From Streptomyces sp. LHD-70 (GTDB taxonomy: Bacteria > Actinomycetota > Actinomycetes > Streptomycetales > Streptomycetaceae): a stretch of DNA of 64,000 nucleotides. The stretch lies in assembly GCF_031157275.1 (NCBI RefSeq), contig NZ_JAVIFW010000018.1, positions 62,001 to 126,000 of the forward strand, given 5' to 3'. This document shows positions 1-8,253 of this stretch, piece by piece (the first letter of the stretch is position 1; each line of letters begins with the position of its first letter). The position numbers and the translations under genes were made by a program. The notes under the pieces are model-generated. The model ran no database searches and was not told the DNA's origin. It was given only the letters and a program-made list of their open reading frames with translations.

Positions 1-365
1 CGCTGCCCGCTTCCCCGGACCCGTCGGCCAGCCGGGAACCGGCCTCCCCCGAGCCCACCGGCAGGGCCACGCCCCCGCCCCGCCGCTCCACCCTCCGCTT
101 CACCGGCGGCACCGCCACCGCCGAGTGCCGCCCGGACGGCACGGTCTACCTGACCTCGTGGAGCCCGGCCGACGGCTACCACGTCGAGGAGTACGCCCGC
201 GGCCCCGCCCGCTCCGCCCGCCTGGAACTGGAGCCGAGCGCGGAGGACGCGTCGGACACGTCGGACGCGTCGGACGCCGAGGACACTGACGACGTCGAGT
301 ACGAGATCTCCTGCGGGCCCACCGGAAAGGCGACGGCGGCCCCGGCCCCGGAGGACGACGACTGA
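1..365 (+). CDS. C-terminal part of a hypothetical protein (5' end outside window)
   Basis: The reading frame is open from the window edge (frame beginning at base 3) to a TGA at 363-365, giving about 120 residues. It begins with a Pro/Ser-rich linker, then a compact segment with two Cys (AECRPDG and EISCGPTG) separated by beta-rich sequence, and a tail rich in Asp, Ser and Ala with repeated SDASD/TSDASD units. A proline-rich linker followed by a small two-Cys domain is common in exported or extracytoplasmic parts of actinomycete proteins, but the family is not recognisable. The start and any signal peptide lie upstream of the window, so localisation is inference. Confidence 0.6.
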   Translation, partial: LPASPDPSASREPASPEPTGRATPPPRRSTLRFTGGTATAECRPDGTVYLTSWSPADGYHVEEYARGPARSARLELEPSAEDASDTSDASDAEDTDDVEYEISCGPTGKATAAPAPEDDD

Positions 366-466
366 AGGGTCGCTCCGCAGGGCTCGACAGACTGTCGGGC
401 CCACCCCCTGCGCACCGAACACGACGCCGATGGTCCGTCCGCATCCCGGACATTTACTCTCGGCGC

Positions 467-1837
467 ATGACCCCTCATGTCACCCCTCAGGCCGATCCCG
501 CGAAGGGCGCCGCCGTCAAGGCCGCCGACCGCGCGCACGTGTTCCACTCCTGGTCGGCGCAGGAGCTGATCGACCCGCTCGCCGTCGCCGGCGCGGAGGG
601 TGCGTACTTCTGGGACTACGAAGGCAACCGCTACCTCGACTTCACCAGCGGCCTCGTCTACACCAACATCGGCTACCAGCACCCCAAGGTCGTCGCCGCG
701 GTGCAGGAGCAGGCCGGGCGGATGACGACGTTCGCGCCCGCCTTCGCCGTCGATGTGCGCTCCGAGGCCGCACGCCTCATCGCCCAGCGCACGCCCGGCG
801 ACCTCGACAAGATCTTCTTCACCAACGGTGGCGCCGAGGCGGTCGAGAACGCCGTCCGCATGGCCCGGCTGCACACCGGCCGCCCGAAGATCATGAGCGC
901 CTACCGCTCGTACCACGGCGCCACCTCCGCCGCGATCAACCTGACCGGCGACCCGCGCCGCTGGGCCTCCGACAACGGCACGGCGGGCGTCGTGCACTTC
1001 TGGGCGCCGTTCCTGTACCGCTCGCCGTTCTACGCCGAGACCGAGGCGGAGGAGTGCGCGCGGGCGCTCCAGCACCTTGAGGACACGATCGCCTTCGAGA
1101 ACCCGAACTCGATCGCCGCGATCGTCCTGGAGACCGTCCCCGGCACGGCGGGCATCATGACCCCGCCGCCCGGCTACCTCGCGGGCGTCCGCGAGATCTG
1201 CGACCGGTACGGCATCGTCTTCGTCCTCGACGAGGTCATGGCGGGCTTCGGCCGTACGGGCGCCTGGTTCGCCGCGGACCACTACGACGTGGTGCCCGAC
1301 CTGCTGACCTTCGCCAAGGGCGTCAACTCGGGGTATGTCCCGCTCGGCGGCGTCGCGATCTCGTCGGCCATCGCGGAGACCTTCGCGAAGAAGCCGTACC
1401 CGGGCGGTCTCACGTACTCCGGTCACCCGCTGGCCTGCGCGGCGGCGGTCGCGACTCTGGAGGTCATGGAGGAGGAGCGGATCGTCGAGCACGCGGCCCG
1501 CATCGGCGAGGACGTCCTCGGCCCCGGCCTGCGCGAGCTGGCCGAGCGGCACTCGTCGGTGGGCGAGGTCCGCGGCCTCGGCGTCTTCTGGGCCCTCGAC
1601 CTGGTACGCAACCGGGAGACCCGCGAGCCGCTGGTCCCGTACAACGCGACGGGCGAGGCGAACGCCCCGATGGCGGCGTTCGCGGCGGCCTGCAAGAAGA
1701 GCGGTCTGTGGCCCTTCGTCAACATGAACCGCACGCACGCGGTACCGGCGTGCAACGTCACGGAGTCCGAGGCCAAGGAGGGCTTGGCGATCCTGGACGA
1801 GGCGCTGTCCGTCGCCGACGAGCACGTGGAGGGCTGA
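467..1837 (+). CDS. Class III (omega-amino) PLP-dependent aminotransferase
   Basis: This 456-residue protein is the usual length for fold-type I class III aminotransferases (beta-alanine:pyruvate, taurine:pyruvate, GABA and related enzymes). Visible features are the glycine-rich cofactor loop FTNGGAEAVENAVRMAR, the YRSYHGAT segment, the conserved VFVLDEVMAGFGRTG stretch with the PLP-contacting Asp, and the Schiff-base lysine in TFAKGVNSGYVPLGG (about K284). It moves an amino group between an omega-amine or amino acid and a keto acid in the cytoplasm. The exact substrate cannot be read from the sequence. The ATG start sits about 100 bases after the preceding stop. The gene points toward the glycosyltransferase cluster on the opposite strand and is apparently a single-gene unit. 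Confidence 0.88.
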   Translation: MTPHVTPQADPAKGAAVKAADRAHVFHSWSAQELIDPLAVAGAEGAYFWDYEGNRYLDFTSGLVYTNIGYQHPKVVAAVQEQAGRMTTFAPAFAVDVRSEAARLIAQRTPGDLDKIFFTNGGAEAVENAVRMARLHTGRPKIMSAYRSYHGATSAAINLTGDPRRWASDNGTAGVVHFWAPFLYRSPFYAETEAEECARALQHLEDTIAFENPNSIAAIVLETVPGTAGIMTPPPGYLAGVREICDRYGIVFVLDEVMAGFGRTGAWFAADHYDVVPDLLTFAKGVNSGYVPLGGVAISSAIAETFAKKPYPGGLTYSGHPLACAAAVATLEVMEEERIVEHAARIGEDVLGPGLRELAERHSSVGEVRGLGVFWALDLVRNRETREPLVPYNATGEANAPMAAFAAACKKSGLWPFVNMNRTHAVPACNVTESEAKEGLAILDEALSVADEHVEG

Positions 1838-1980
1838 GCGGTCCGGGGGCCGGAGCCCCCGGACCCCGCGCTCTGTCGTTCGGCTGCGGCGCCGTCGTGG
1901 CTGGTCGCGCCCCGCGGCGGAGCCGCAGATGTCACAGCCCCGCGCCCCTGAAAAACCCACCCCTTCGGTGCTCAAAATTG

Positions 1981-2030
1981 AGCCCCTCCGGCGATTGAGG
2001 AGCGGGGGTCTGGGGGCTGGCCCCCAGAAG
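1981..2030. repeat. Dispersed Streptomyces intergenic repeat, copy 1
   Basis: The segment starting AGCCCCTCCGGCGATTGAGG and ending in a GGGGGCTGGCCCCC hairpin resembles two other intergenic segments in this window (6467-6550 and 6625-6686). This dispersed CCGTCCGGCG-TTGAGG family is frequent between Streptomyces genes. It lies in the tail-to-tail gap between the aminotransferase and the gene at 2078, where the terminal GC-rich hairpin could end transcription from either side. Confidence 0.55.
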
Positions 2031-2077
2031 CTGTCCGCAGGACTTTCGGGAAGGGGCGGGGCGGGGAGAAGAACCGG

Positions 2078-2728
2078 TCAGCTGAAGACGATCATCGACC
2101 CTTGCCCAAGGCTCCGCGTAGCCGCCGCGTGCAACCCGAGCCACACATGCCGCTCCCGAGCAAACGGATCATCCCCGTAAGCAACCGCCGCCGCAGGCTC
2201 CTCCAGCTCCGTCGGGGCCGAGGGCGGCGCCGGAGCGGGCGGCGGGTTGGCCGGGTCGAGCCCGATCGACGAAGCCACGAACTCCAGCTCACGCAGCAAC
2301 GCCTGCACCGACCCCAACGGCCCACCCCCCGCGAGGAGTTCCTCGTCGGCGAGCGGCGCCGCGAAGTCCACCGGTACGTACGCCCCCGCGTGGTCGTAGT
2401 GCCACACCAGGTGCGACTCCTTGGCCGTGGCCTCGAACATCTCCAGGAGCTGTTCGTAGTCCCCGCCCAGCTCGTCGACCGGCGTGACCTCAAGGCCGCA
2501 CAGCTTCAGCAGATACGCCCGCCGCAGGAAGTGCAGCGCGTCGTAGTCGAAACCGGCGACCGGCGCCACGTCCCCGGAGAGCCCCGGCATGTACGCGAAG
2601 ACCGGCACCGGCGGCAGCCCGGCCTCGCCGAGGGCCTTGTCGTAGAGGGCGAGTTCCTCCGCGAACGGGTTGTCGGGGCTGTGGCACAGCACATCGACGA
2701 GGGGGACGAGCCACAGGTCACAGGCCAA
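2078..2728 (-). CDS. Hypothetical protein, conserved-looking, acidic C-terminus
   Basis: I choose the TTG at 2728 because GAGGAG sits 7 bases upstream and the protein then begins at ACDLWLVPLVDVLCHSPDNPF, which looks like a genuine N-terminus. This gives 216 residues. The sequence looks globular and cytoplasmic with no transmembrane segment. A Pro/Ala-rich linker near residue 165 is followed by a conserved-looking C-terminal helix (FARERHVWLGLHAA). No family is recognised. The gene lies just downstream of the glycosyltransferase gene on the same strand, with a tandem repeat between them, so it may be co-transcribed. Confidence 0.6.
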   Translation of the reverse strand: MACDLWLVPLVDVLCHSPDNPFAEELALYDKALGEAGLPPVPVFAYMPGLSGDVAPVAGFDYDALHFLRRAYLLKLCGLEVTPVDELGGDYEQLLEMFEATAKESHLVWHYDHAGAYVPVDFAAPLADEELLAGGGPLGSVQALLRELEFVASSIGLDPANPPPAPAPPSAPTELEEPAAAVAYGDDPFARERHVWLGLHAAATRSLGQGSMIVFS

Positions 2729-2783
2729 GGGACAACTCCTCGGGTCGGCGGTCGCGGTCGGCGTTCGTGCCGGAAGGGTAGTG

Positions 2784-2849
2784 CTCACCCCCGTACGGCA
2801 CTCACCCCCGTACGGCACTCACCCCCGTACGGCACTCACCCGTACGGCG
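2784..2849. repeat. 17-bp tandem repeat at a gene boundary
   Basis: The 17-mer CTCACCCCCGTACGGCA is present in three perfect head-to-tail copies plus a fourth shortened one. The array spans the stop codon and last codons of the glycosyltransferase gene (reverse strand) and continues into its 3' flank. The repeat therefore sets the C-terminal residues (VRVSAVRG) of that protein and is likely to vary in copy number between strains. Confidence 0.8.
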
Positions 2850-5344
2850 GGGTTCTCTGCGTTCTGCCCATCCAGGTCCCACACCCACACCCCGTCCACC
2901 AACTCCCCGTCCTTCCCCAGGAGTTGTCGCACCGTGGCCCGCAGCGCCTCCGCACCCGGCTGCGGGGCGAGCACGAGGGCGCCCGCGTTCCAGTACGCCA
3001 GGTCCTGCGCGGCCTGCCGGCGCCACGCCTCGCCGAGCCGCGGCGCGCGGCCCGAGTAGCGGACGTCGCGCAGCAGGTTCGCGGTGTGCCGGGGCGCCGC
3101 GCCGTAGATGCCGATGCGCTCCTCGCCCCAGGGCCCGTTGAAGTAGCCGCCGGGCAGCTTGAAGCCGAGGCCCGCGGCGGTCTGCCAGTGCAGGCCCTCG
3201 GCGTTCCCGGGGTCCGGCAGCGGCACGGGGACGAGGGTCTCGCCGCGCGCGGTGTCGACGTACCGCTTCCAGGTGCCGTCGGTGATGAACGGCGGTACGG
3301 CGACCCGCTCGACCGTGGTCAGCGGCATCGGCACGATCGGCACGAGCGCGGCGGCGACCGCGGCGAGGCCTAGGGCCCGTCTCCCCGCGAAGATCGGGGA
3401 GACGGGCCCTAGCGCGCGCCGCGACGGGCGGGCGGCGGCCAGGCGGTCCACGGCGAGCGCGACGAGCATGCCGAGCGCGGGCGCGCACACCATCGCGACC
3501 CTCGACTCGATGACCGACTCGAAGAGCGGCGCGTGCGCCAGCGGCCGCCACGGACCGGGCAGTACGACATCCGTCGACGGAATCCGGAACTCCGGCCCGA
3601 GCGACAGGAACGCCGCCGCGAGCGCCGTGAAGGCGAGCGCCCGCACGGCCGCCCGGTGCCACAGTCCGAGGGTGATCGCCAGGGCCAGGGCGACCAGCGG
3701 CCAGCCGTAGAAGGCGTTCTGCTCGGTGATGTTGAGGGCGAGCGGCTCGGCGGCCTCGCGGCTCCCGGCGAGCGAGCGCTCGGCGAAGGAGAGCAGCGCC
3801 AGCGGACTGTTGCCCGCGCCCTCGCCGTGCAGCACCGAGTGGTAGCTCTGCGGCCCGAAGAACTGCCAGTACAGCGGGTACGCGACGATCGGCAGCGCCA
3901 CCCCCGCGCCGATCGCGAGCCCCTTGCCGAGCGGCCGCCACACCGCCCGCGCCACGTCCCGCCGCACCACCGCGTAGGCCACGGCGAACAGCAGCATCCC
4001 GATCACGGCGAGCAGCAGCGGCTCCTCGCCGAGGAAGATCTGGTACGCGGCGAACAGCCCGAGCACGACCCCGTCCCGTACGACCCGCGCACCCGGCGCA
4101 CACAGCCTGAGCGCCCGGTCGACGATCAGCGGGATCATGAACAGGACGACGAAGTTGGGGTGCGCGTTGGCGTGGCTGACCATCGGCGGCGCGAACGCGG
4201 CGAGCAGCCCCCCGACGACCGCCGCGCCCCGCCCGGTGCCGAGCCACTTCCGGATCAGCCAGTACCAGGCGAGCCCGGTCGCGGCGAGACCGAGCGTCAG
4301 CGCGAGCGCGAGCGAGAGGGCGGGCCCGAAGGCGGCGGTGACCGGCGCGAGGGGTACGGACAGGCCGAGCATCACGGTGTTGGCCATCAGGTTCACGCCG
4401 TCGGGGAACCCCTGGAGATCGGTGAAGAGCGGGTTCCGCAGATGGGGACCGTAACCGACACTGTCGGCCGTGACGGCGAAGAACCACTCCCACTGGTTCT
4501 GGTCCTGCAGCGAGTCCGGCAGATAGCGGCTCGACGGGTCGGGCCAGCGGCCCTGGTGCAGCAGGAACGAGGCGAGGAGGAAGACACTCAGGACGGCGAT
4601 CCGCGCGGGCGGGAGAGCCCGCGCCTTCATCACCGCCAGCTCGCCGAGGACCCGCGGATAGTCGAGGGGGCGGACCTTCGAGCCCTCCTGGTGCGCCCAG
4701 CGCACCGGCACTTCCGCGATCGCCAGACCCCGCCCGCGCAGGTACTGCAGCACCTCGACGTCGATGGCCCAGCCGTCGGTGCGGGCGGCGGCGAACGCGG
4801 CGCGGGCGTGCGCGCCGTCGAACAGCTTGAAGCCGCACTGGGTGTCGCGGATGCCGGGCACCGCGACCGCGCGTATCAGGAAGTTCCCGCCCCGGCCGAG
4901 CAGTTCACGCCGCCGGCTCTGGTGCGTCTCGATGGTCGAGCCGGGCCGGGCCCGGGAGCCGACGGCGGCCGCACAGCCCCCGCCGAGCTCCTTCTCCAGG
5001 TGCTCCAACTCCTCGACGGGCGTGGCCAGATCGGCGTCCGTGACCAGCACCCGCCGCCCGCGCGTATGCGCCACGCCCTGGCGCAGCGCGTACCCCTTGC
5101 CGCGGTTGCGGTCGTACGCGACGACCTGGATGCGGGCGTCGGCGGCGGCCGCCTCCTCGGCGATGGCGCGCGTGCGGTCGCCGGACCCGTCGTCCACGAC
5201 GACGATCTCCCAGCTCTCCCACGGCCCCTCCGCGAGATACCGCCGCACGGCGTCAAGGCTGGGACCGAGGCGCAGCTCCTCGTTGTACGCGGGCACGACG
5301 ACGGACAGCTCGGTCGTCGCTGACGTCACGGGGGCCACGGTCAC
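2819..5344 (-). CDS. GT2-family glycosyltransferase fused to a polytopic membrane domain
   Basis: I choose the GTG at 5344, which overlaps the TGA of the upstream GntR gene (GTGA), so translation is probably coupled. The first ~240 of 841 residues are a GT-A glycosyltransferase of the dolichyl-phosphate-glucose/mannose synthase type: ELSVVVPAYNEE, the nucleotide-sugar site IVVVDDGSGDRT, and the metal-binding ADLATP (DAD-like). From about residue 240 onward there are many hydrophobic helices with short loops, as in membrane glycosyltransferases that use polyprenyl-linked sugars, then a C-terminal soluble tail. It probably makes or uses a lipid-linked sugar at the membrane for cell-surface glycan. 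The fusion of both domains in one chain is visible. The sugar and acceptor are unknown. Confidence 0.8.
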   Translation of the reverse strand: MTVAPVTSATTELSVVVPAYNEELRLGPSLDAVRRYLAEGPWESWEIVVVDDGSGDRTRAIAEEAAAADARIQVVAYDRNRGKGYALRQGVAHTRGRRVLVTDADLATPVEELEHLEKELGGGCAAAVGSRARPGSTIETHQSRRRELLGRGGNFLIRAVAVPGIRDTQCGFKLFDGAHARAAFAAARTDGWAIDVEVLQYLRGRGLAIAEVPVRWAHQEGSKVRPLDYPRVLGELAVMKARALPPARIAVLSVFLLASFLLHQGRWPDPSSRYLPDSLQDQNQWEWFFAVTADSVGYGPHLRNPLFTDLQGFPDGVNLMANTVMLGLSVPLAPVTAAFGPALSLALALTLGLAATGLAWYWLIRKWLGTGRGAAVVGGLLAAFAPPMVSHANAHPNFVVLFMIPLIVDRALRLCAPGARVVRDGVVLGLFAAYQIFLGEEPLLLAVIGMLLFAVAYAVVRRDVARAVWRPLGKGLAIGAGVALPIVAYPLYWQFFGPQSYHSVLHGEGAGNSPLALLSFAERSLAGSREAAEPLALNITEQNAFYGWPLVALALAITLGLWHRAAVRALAFTALAAAFLSLGPEFRIPSTDVVLPGPWRPLAHAPLFESVIESRVAMVCAPALGMLVALAVDRLAAARPSRRALGPVSPIFAGRRALGLAAVAAALVPIVPMPLTTVERVAVPPFITDGTWKRYVDTARGETLVPVPLPDPGNAEGLHWQTAAGLGFKLPGGYFNGPWGEERIGIYGAAPRHTANLLRDVRYSGRAPRLGEAWRRQAAQDLAYWNAGALVLAPQPGAEALRATVRQLLGKDGELVDGVWVWDLDGQNAENPAVRVSAVRG

Positions 5345-6006
5345 TGCGCGAGGTTCTCGACCAGCGCGAGGGAGTGCTCGTTGTACGCGGCCACGAGGGC
5401 GTAGGCGGCCCCCGCGTCCCGCCGCGCCACCGCCTCGACCAGTTCGATGTGGCCCCGCCACAGCTTGCCGCGCAGATCGGGGGCGCGGCGCAGAAGCGGC
5501 ACGGCGAACACCCAGGACTGCACGCGCAGCCGGTGCAGGAAGTCGCTGAGGTACGGATTGCCGAAGAGCCCGCCGAGCTCGCGCCAGAACCGCAGGTCGT
5601 AGCCGATCAGCACGTTCAGGTCCCCGGCGGTGGCGGCGCGCTGCGCCTCCTCGGCGCGGCGGCGCACGGAGACGAGGTCGACGCGGATCCCCTCGGTGCC
5701 GCGCTCGGCCATGCCCCGGAAGATCGCCTCGGCGACGATGCTGCGGGCCTCGACCATGCCGCGGTAGTCCCCGAGCGTGAACTCGTGCACCTTGAACCCG
5801 CGGTGCTGCACGGAGTCGAGCAGCCCCTGCGCGGACAGGTCGACGAGCGCCTCGCGCACGGGGGTGGCGGAGACGCCGTACTGGTCGGCGATCTCCTTGA
5901 CGCTGAACTCCTGGCCGGGCCCGAGCCGCCCGGCCAGGACCTCGTCGCGCAGGGCGTCGGCGATCTGCTGGCGCAGAGTGCTGCGGGTGACCGCGGTGCT
6001 GCGCAT
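5341..6006 (-). CDS. GntR/FadR-type transcriptional regulator (FCD domain)
   Basis: This protein of about 221 residues has a winged helix at the N-terminus (LRQQIADALRDEVLAG then EFSVKEIADQYGVSATPVREAL) and an all-helical FCD effector-binding domain afterwards (VEARSIVAEAIFRGMAERG, WRGHIELVEAVARRDAGAA). FCD regulators bind small carboxylates or metals and usually control a nearby catabolic or transport gene. I chose the ATG at 6006, preceded by GAGAGGGA. An upstream in-frame ATG at 6063 is possible. The stop overlaps the start of the glycosyltransferase gene, so the two form a translationally coupled unit. The ligand is unknown. Confidence 0.82.
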   Translation of the reverse strand: MRSTAVTRSTLRQQIADALRDEVLAGRLGPGQEFSVKEIADQYGVSATPVREALVDLSAQGLLDSVQHRGFKVHEFTLGDYRGMVEARSIVAEAIFRGMAERGTEGIRVDLVSVRRRAEEAQRAATAGDLNVLIGYDLRFWRELGGLFGNPYLSDFLHRLRVQSWVFAVPLLRRAPDLRGKLWRGHIELVEAVARRDAGAAYALVAAYNEHSLALVENLAQ

Positions 6007-6077
6007 GGTCGTGGCTGTCCCTCTCGAAGGCTCCGGCTGCCTGCCGTCATCGGAGCTGGTCACGATACGCGCCCGGC

Positions 6078-6416
6078 CTAGGGGCCCACCGGGCCGCGTC
6101 GACCGGGCCCGGGGGCCTCCTCGACGGCCTCGGCGACCAGGACCGCGTGCTCGAGCAGGGCCCGTACGTGCTCACCGGCGGCCCGGTAGTACACGTGGGT
6201 GCCGGCCCGGCGGGAGGTGACGAGTCCGGCGGTACGCAGCCGCGCCAGGTGCTGGGAGACGGCGGCGACCTGGGCCCCGGCCACCTCGGCCAACTGCCCC
6301 ACGGGCCGCTCGCCCCGCGTGAGTTCCCACAGCACCGTGAACCGGGTCGGATCGGCCACGGCCTTGAGCACGGCCACCGCGGTGTCCCGCCGAGCGGAGG
6401 TTTGTTGCACATCCAC
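6078..6416 (-). CDS. ArsR-family winged-helix regulator
   Basis: This 112-residue protein is the typical ArsR/SmtB size. It shows the fold order alpha1-alpha2 (VLKAVADPTRFTVLWELTRGE), the recognition helix-turn-helix (VGQLAEVAGAQVAAVSQHLARLRTAGLV) and the wing (TSRRAGTHVYYRAAGEHV). The metal-binding ELCVCD motif of arsenic/cadmium sensors is absent (the equivalent segment reads GQLAEV), so it is more likely a non-metal or thiol-independent member. It is the first gene of the minus-strand run with the GntR gene. The region upstream (6417-6685) holds repeats only. Confidence 0.8.
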   Translation of the reverse strand: MDVQQTSARRDTAVAVLKAVADPTRFTVLWELTRGERPVGQLAEVAGAQVAAVSQHLARLRTAGLVTSRRAGTHVYYRAAGEHVRALLEHAVLVAEAVEEAPGPGRRGPVGP

Positions 6417-6466
6417 GCAAGCAGCCTACGTGCGTGCCTCCGGCGGATAAATCAGCCCCTCGAATC

Positions 6467-6550
6467 AGCCCCTCCGGCGTTTGAGATGGGGGTCCCCCCT
6501 GCTCGAGCGAAGCCGAGAGCTTGGGGGAGGGGGTCCGGGGGCTGGCCCCC
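6467..6550. repeat. Dispersed Streptomyces intergenic repeat, copy 2
   Basis: This opens with AGCCCCTCCGGCGTTTGAGA and closes with GGGTCCGGGGGCTGGCCCCC, matching the opening and closing of the copy at 1981-2030. An inserted segment containing inverted halves (CTGCTCGAGCGAAGC, GAGAGCTTGGGGG) lies between them. It sits between the ArsR and SLATT-like genes, in sequence otherwise without genes. Confidence 0.5.
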
Positions 6551-6624
6551 GTGCCGACGGCAGCCACGCGGCGCCAGCCGCATATCGGACACAGCCGGGA
6601 AGGGGCGGGGAGGGGACCAAACCA

Positions 6625-6686
6625 AGCCCGTCCGGCGCTTGAGGACGAGCCCGAAGGGCGACAGGGGTCCGGGGCGGAGCCCCGGT
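6625..6686. repeat. Dispersed Streptomyces intergenic repeat, copy 3
   Basis: This starts AGCCCGTCCGGCGCTTGAGG and ends in GGGGTCCGGGGCGGAGCCCC, the canonical form of the same intergenic family. It abuts the stop codon of the reverse-strand gene at 6686 and, as a GC-rich hairpin, could act as its terminator. Confidence 0.55.
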
Positions 6687-7510
6687 CAGCGAGCCTCCGG
6701 CGGCCGCTGCCGGGGCATGTTCGGCCGAGCCGTACCGGGCGGCAACGGAAACCGCCCCACCGGCGCCCCCTCCGACCGAGCCCCGACGGACACCGACGAC
6801 TGCAGCCCCAACGGAGCCGGCCCGGACCGGAACTCCACCATCCAGTCCGCGGTCTCCGACCGCACCAGCTCCGTGACGTCCTCGGAGAACCTCCGCAGCA
6901 CCCCGAGACACCGCTCCGCCGCCTCGCTCGCCGTGCCCTCGGTGGGCCCGAGCACCTCGCGCACGCTCTCCGACGCCCAGTCGAACTGCAGCACCTGGAG
7001 CCGCCGCTGCACCGCCTGCGCCGTGGCCATGTCCCTTATCCAGCCGGAGGTGAGCCCGAAGTACCGGTCGCAGGCCACGCACGCCACGGCCAGGAGCAGC
7101 GCCAGATACCCCCAGGGCGCCACCCCCTCGACCGTGGACGTCACGTCGAGCAGCGGCAGCGCCGCCCCGGCCACCGCGCCGAGCGCCGCCCCGAGCCGCA
7201 GCAGCCGCGCGCCCCGCCGCTTCCAGGTGCGGTCGGCCAGGTACCAGGCGGCGGTGTGCAGCGCGCCCGCCTCCACCCAGCGGTACAGCTCGTCCAGGCG
7301 CTCCGCGGGCTCACCCCAGTCGCCGAGCGGGAACGGCCGCCCGGTGAGATCGTCCGCGCCCCCCACCCCGGCCGCCCGTTCCGTACGGCGTTCCGTACGG
7401 CGTTCCGTACGGCGTTCCGTACGGCCGTCCGTACGGGGGTCCGCACCTTCGCCCGGCCCGTGCGCACCGCCGCCCCGTGGCACCTCGGGCTGCATATCCG
7501 GCTGGCTCAC
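6686..7510 (-). CDS. SLATT-like two-transmembrane-helix protein
   Basis: This 274-residue protein has a disordered, charged N-terminus containing TER-R repeats. A helical segment (LDELYRWVEAGALHTAAWYLADR) follows, then two close hydrophobic helices around LLRLGAALGAVAGAALPLL and GYLALLLAVACVACDRYFG, then long amphipathic helices (TAQAVQRRLQVLQFDWASE) and a Pro-rich tail. This pair of membrane helices between helical flanks matches the SLATT architecture (SMODS- and SLOG-associating 2TM effectors), which form membrane pores in conflict systems. Here it sits alone beside ybaB, with no nucleotide-cyclase or SLOG partner, so a housekeeping role is equally possible. The assignment is by architecture only. 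Confidence 0.55.
   Translation of the reverse strand: MSQPDMQPEVPRGGGAHGPGEGADPRTDGRTERRTERRTERRTERAAGVGGADDLTGRPFPLGDWGEPAERLDELYRWVEAGALHTAAWYLADRTWKRRGARLLRLGAALGAVAGAALPLLDVTSTVEGVAPWGYLALLLAVACVACDRYFGLTSGWIRDMATAQAVQRRLQVLQFDWASESVREVLGPTEGTASEAAERCLGVLRRFSEDVTELVRSETADWMVEFRSGPAPLGLQSSVSVGARSEGAPVGRFPLPPGTARPNMPRQRPPEAR
7377..7436. repeat. 12-bp tandem repeat inside the SLATT-like gene
   Basis: Four perfect copies of CGTTCCGTACGG are followed by a fifth with two changes. In the reverse-strand gene they encode the repeated four-residue unit R-T-E-R in the disordered N-terminus. As the unit is a multiple of three, copy-number change would keep the frame. Confidence 0.85.
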
Positions 7511-7823
7511 CCGGCACTCCCTCGCCTCCTGCGGACTGCGGTACGTACCGCCCCTGCCGGGACGGGTGTGGCTGATGTGCAGGACCCTTACTACCTCCCA
7601 ATGGGTGGCCGTGAGCCCTTTTTCGTGGGTTTTACGGCCGGAAGTGGGCCTTGATCAGGTATAGGGCCCTGGTCCGCGGCCCCGCGCCTCACTCGAAAGA
7701 GTGCTGGGGCGATCCGCCCCTTGAACACGTAGGCTCGTGCCAGGCGGAAAAACCCGCCGCGTACGTCCGTACGTACGCCCGTACGGACGTAGCCCCCGAC
7801 CAGTCGAAAGCCAGGAGCTGATC
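7511..7823. other. Divergent intergenic region upstream of ybaB
   Basis: This 313-bp gap separates the reverse-strand SLATT-like gene from ybaB and must hold both promoters. I see no gene. It contains an A/T-richer stretch near 7615-7640 (CCCTTTTTCGTGGG) and the palindrome described separately at 7762-7791. No promoter elements are assigned with confidence. Confidence 0.4.
7762..7791. promoter_or_regulatory. Perfect 12-bp inverted repeat in the ybaB leader
   Basis: TACGTCCGTACG and CGTACGGACGTA are exact reverse complements separated by six bases, ending about 32 bases before the ybaB start. It could be an operator or a leader hairpin. The position close to the ribosome-binding site favours an RNA structure or an operator overlapping the transcription start. 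Function is inference. Confidence 0.5.
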
Positions 7824-8168
7824 GTGATTCCCGGTGGTGGCCAGCCCAATATGCAGCAGCTGCTGCAGCAGGCCCAGAAGATGCAGCAGGACCTCGCCCA
7901 GGCGCAGGAGGAGCTGGCGCAGACCGAGGTCGACGGGCAGGCGGGCGGAGGCCTGGTGAAGGCCACCGTCAACGGCTCGGGCGAGCTGCGCGGCCTGGTC
8001 ATCGACCCGAAGGCGGTGGACCCTCAGGACACGGAGACGCTGGCCGACCTGATCCTCGCCGCGGTGCAGGCGGCCAACGAGAACGCGCAGGCGCTGCAGC
8101 AGCAGAAGCTCGGCCCGCTGGCCCAGGGCCTCGGCGGTGGCGGCGGCATCCCCGGCCTGCCGTTCTAG
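7824..8168 (+). CDS. ybaB: YbaB/EbfC-family nucleoid-associated protein
   Basis: The GTG at 7824 is preceded by AGGAG and gives 114 residues, the family length. The N-terminal helix is Gln-rich (MQQLLQQAQKMQQDLAQAQEEL), followed by the family strand-turn-strand (GGGLVKATVNGSGELRGLVID) and the helix ETLADLILAAVQAANENAQAL. YbaB dimers form a tweezer that binds DNA and are encoded next to recR in most bacteria, as here (recR starts 148 bases downstream). It is probably expressed with recR. A glycine-rich tail (GLGGGGGIPGLPF) ends the protein. Confidence 0.93.
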   Translation: MIPGGGQPNMQQLLQQAQKMQQDLAQAQEELAQTEVDGQAGGGLVKATVNGSGELRGLVIDPKAVDPQDTETLADLILAAVQAANENAQALQQQKLGPLAQGLGGGGGIPGLPF

Positions 8169-8253
8169 CGGCGGCCCCGGGTCCGTCACGGAAGGGTGAC
8201 GCCGGGATCTCCTCTATCTGAGGCCCCGGTCCACCAACTACCGTACGTACCAA

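Noticed and set aside
176..1975. A 599-codon open frame antisense to the aminotransferase gene
   Set aside because: It mirrors the codon structure of the real gene, is Arg/Ala/Gly-rich with no domain, and has no ribosome-binding site. Long antisense frames are expected at this GC content.
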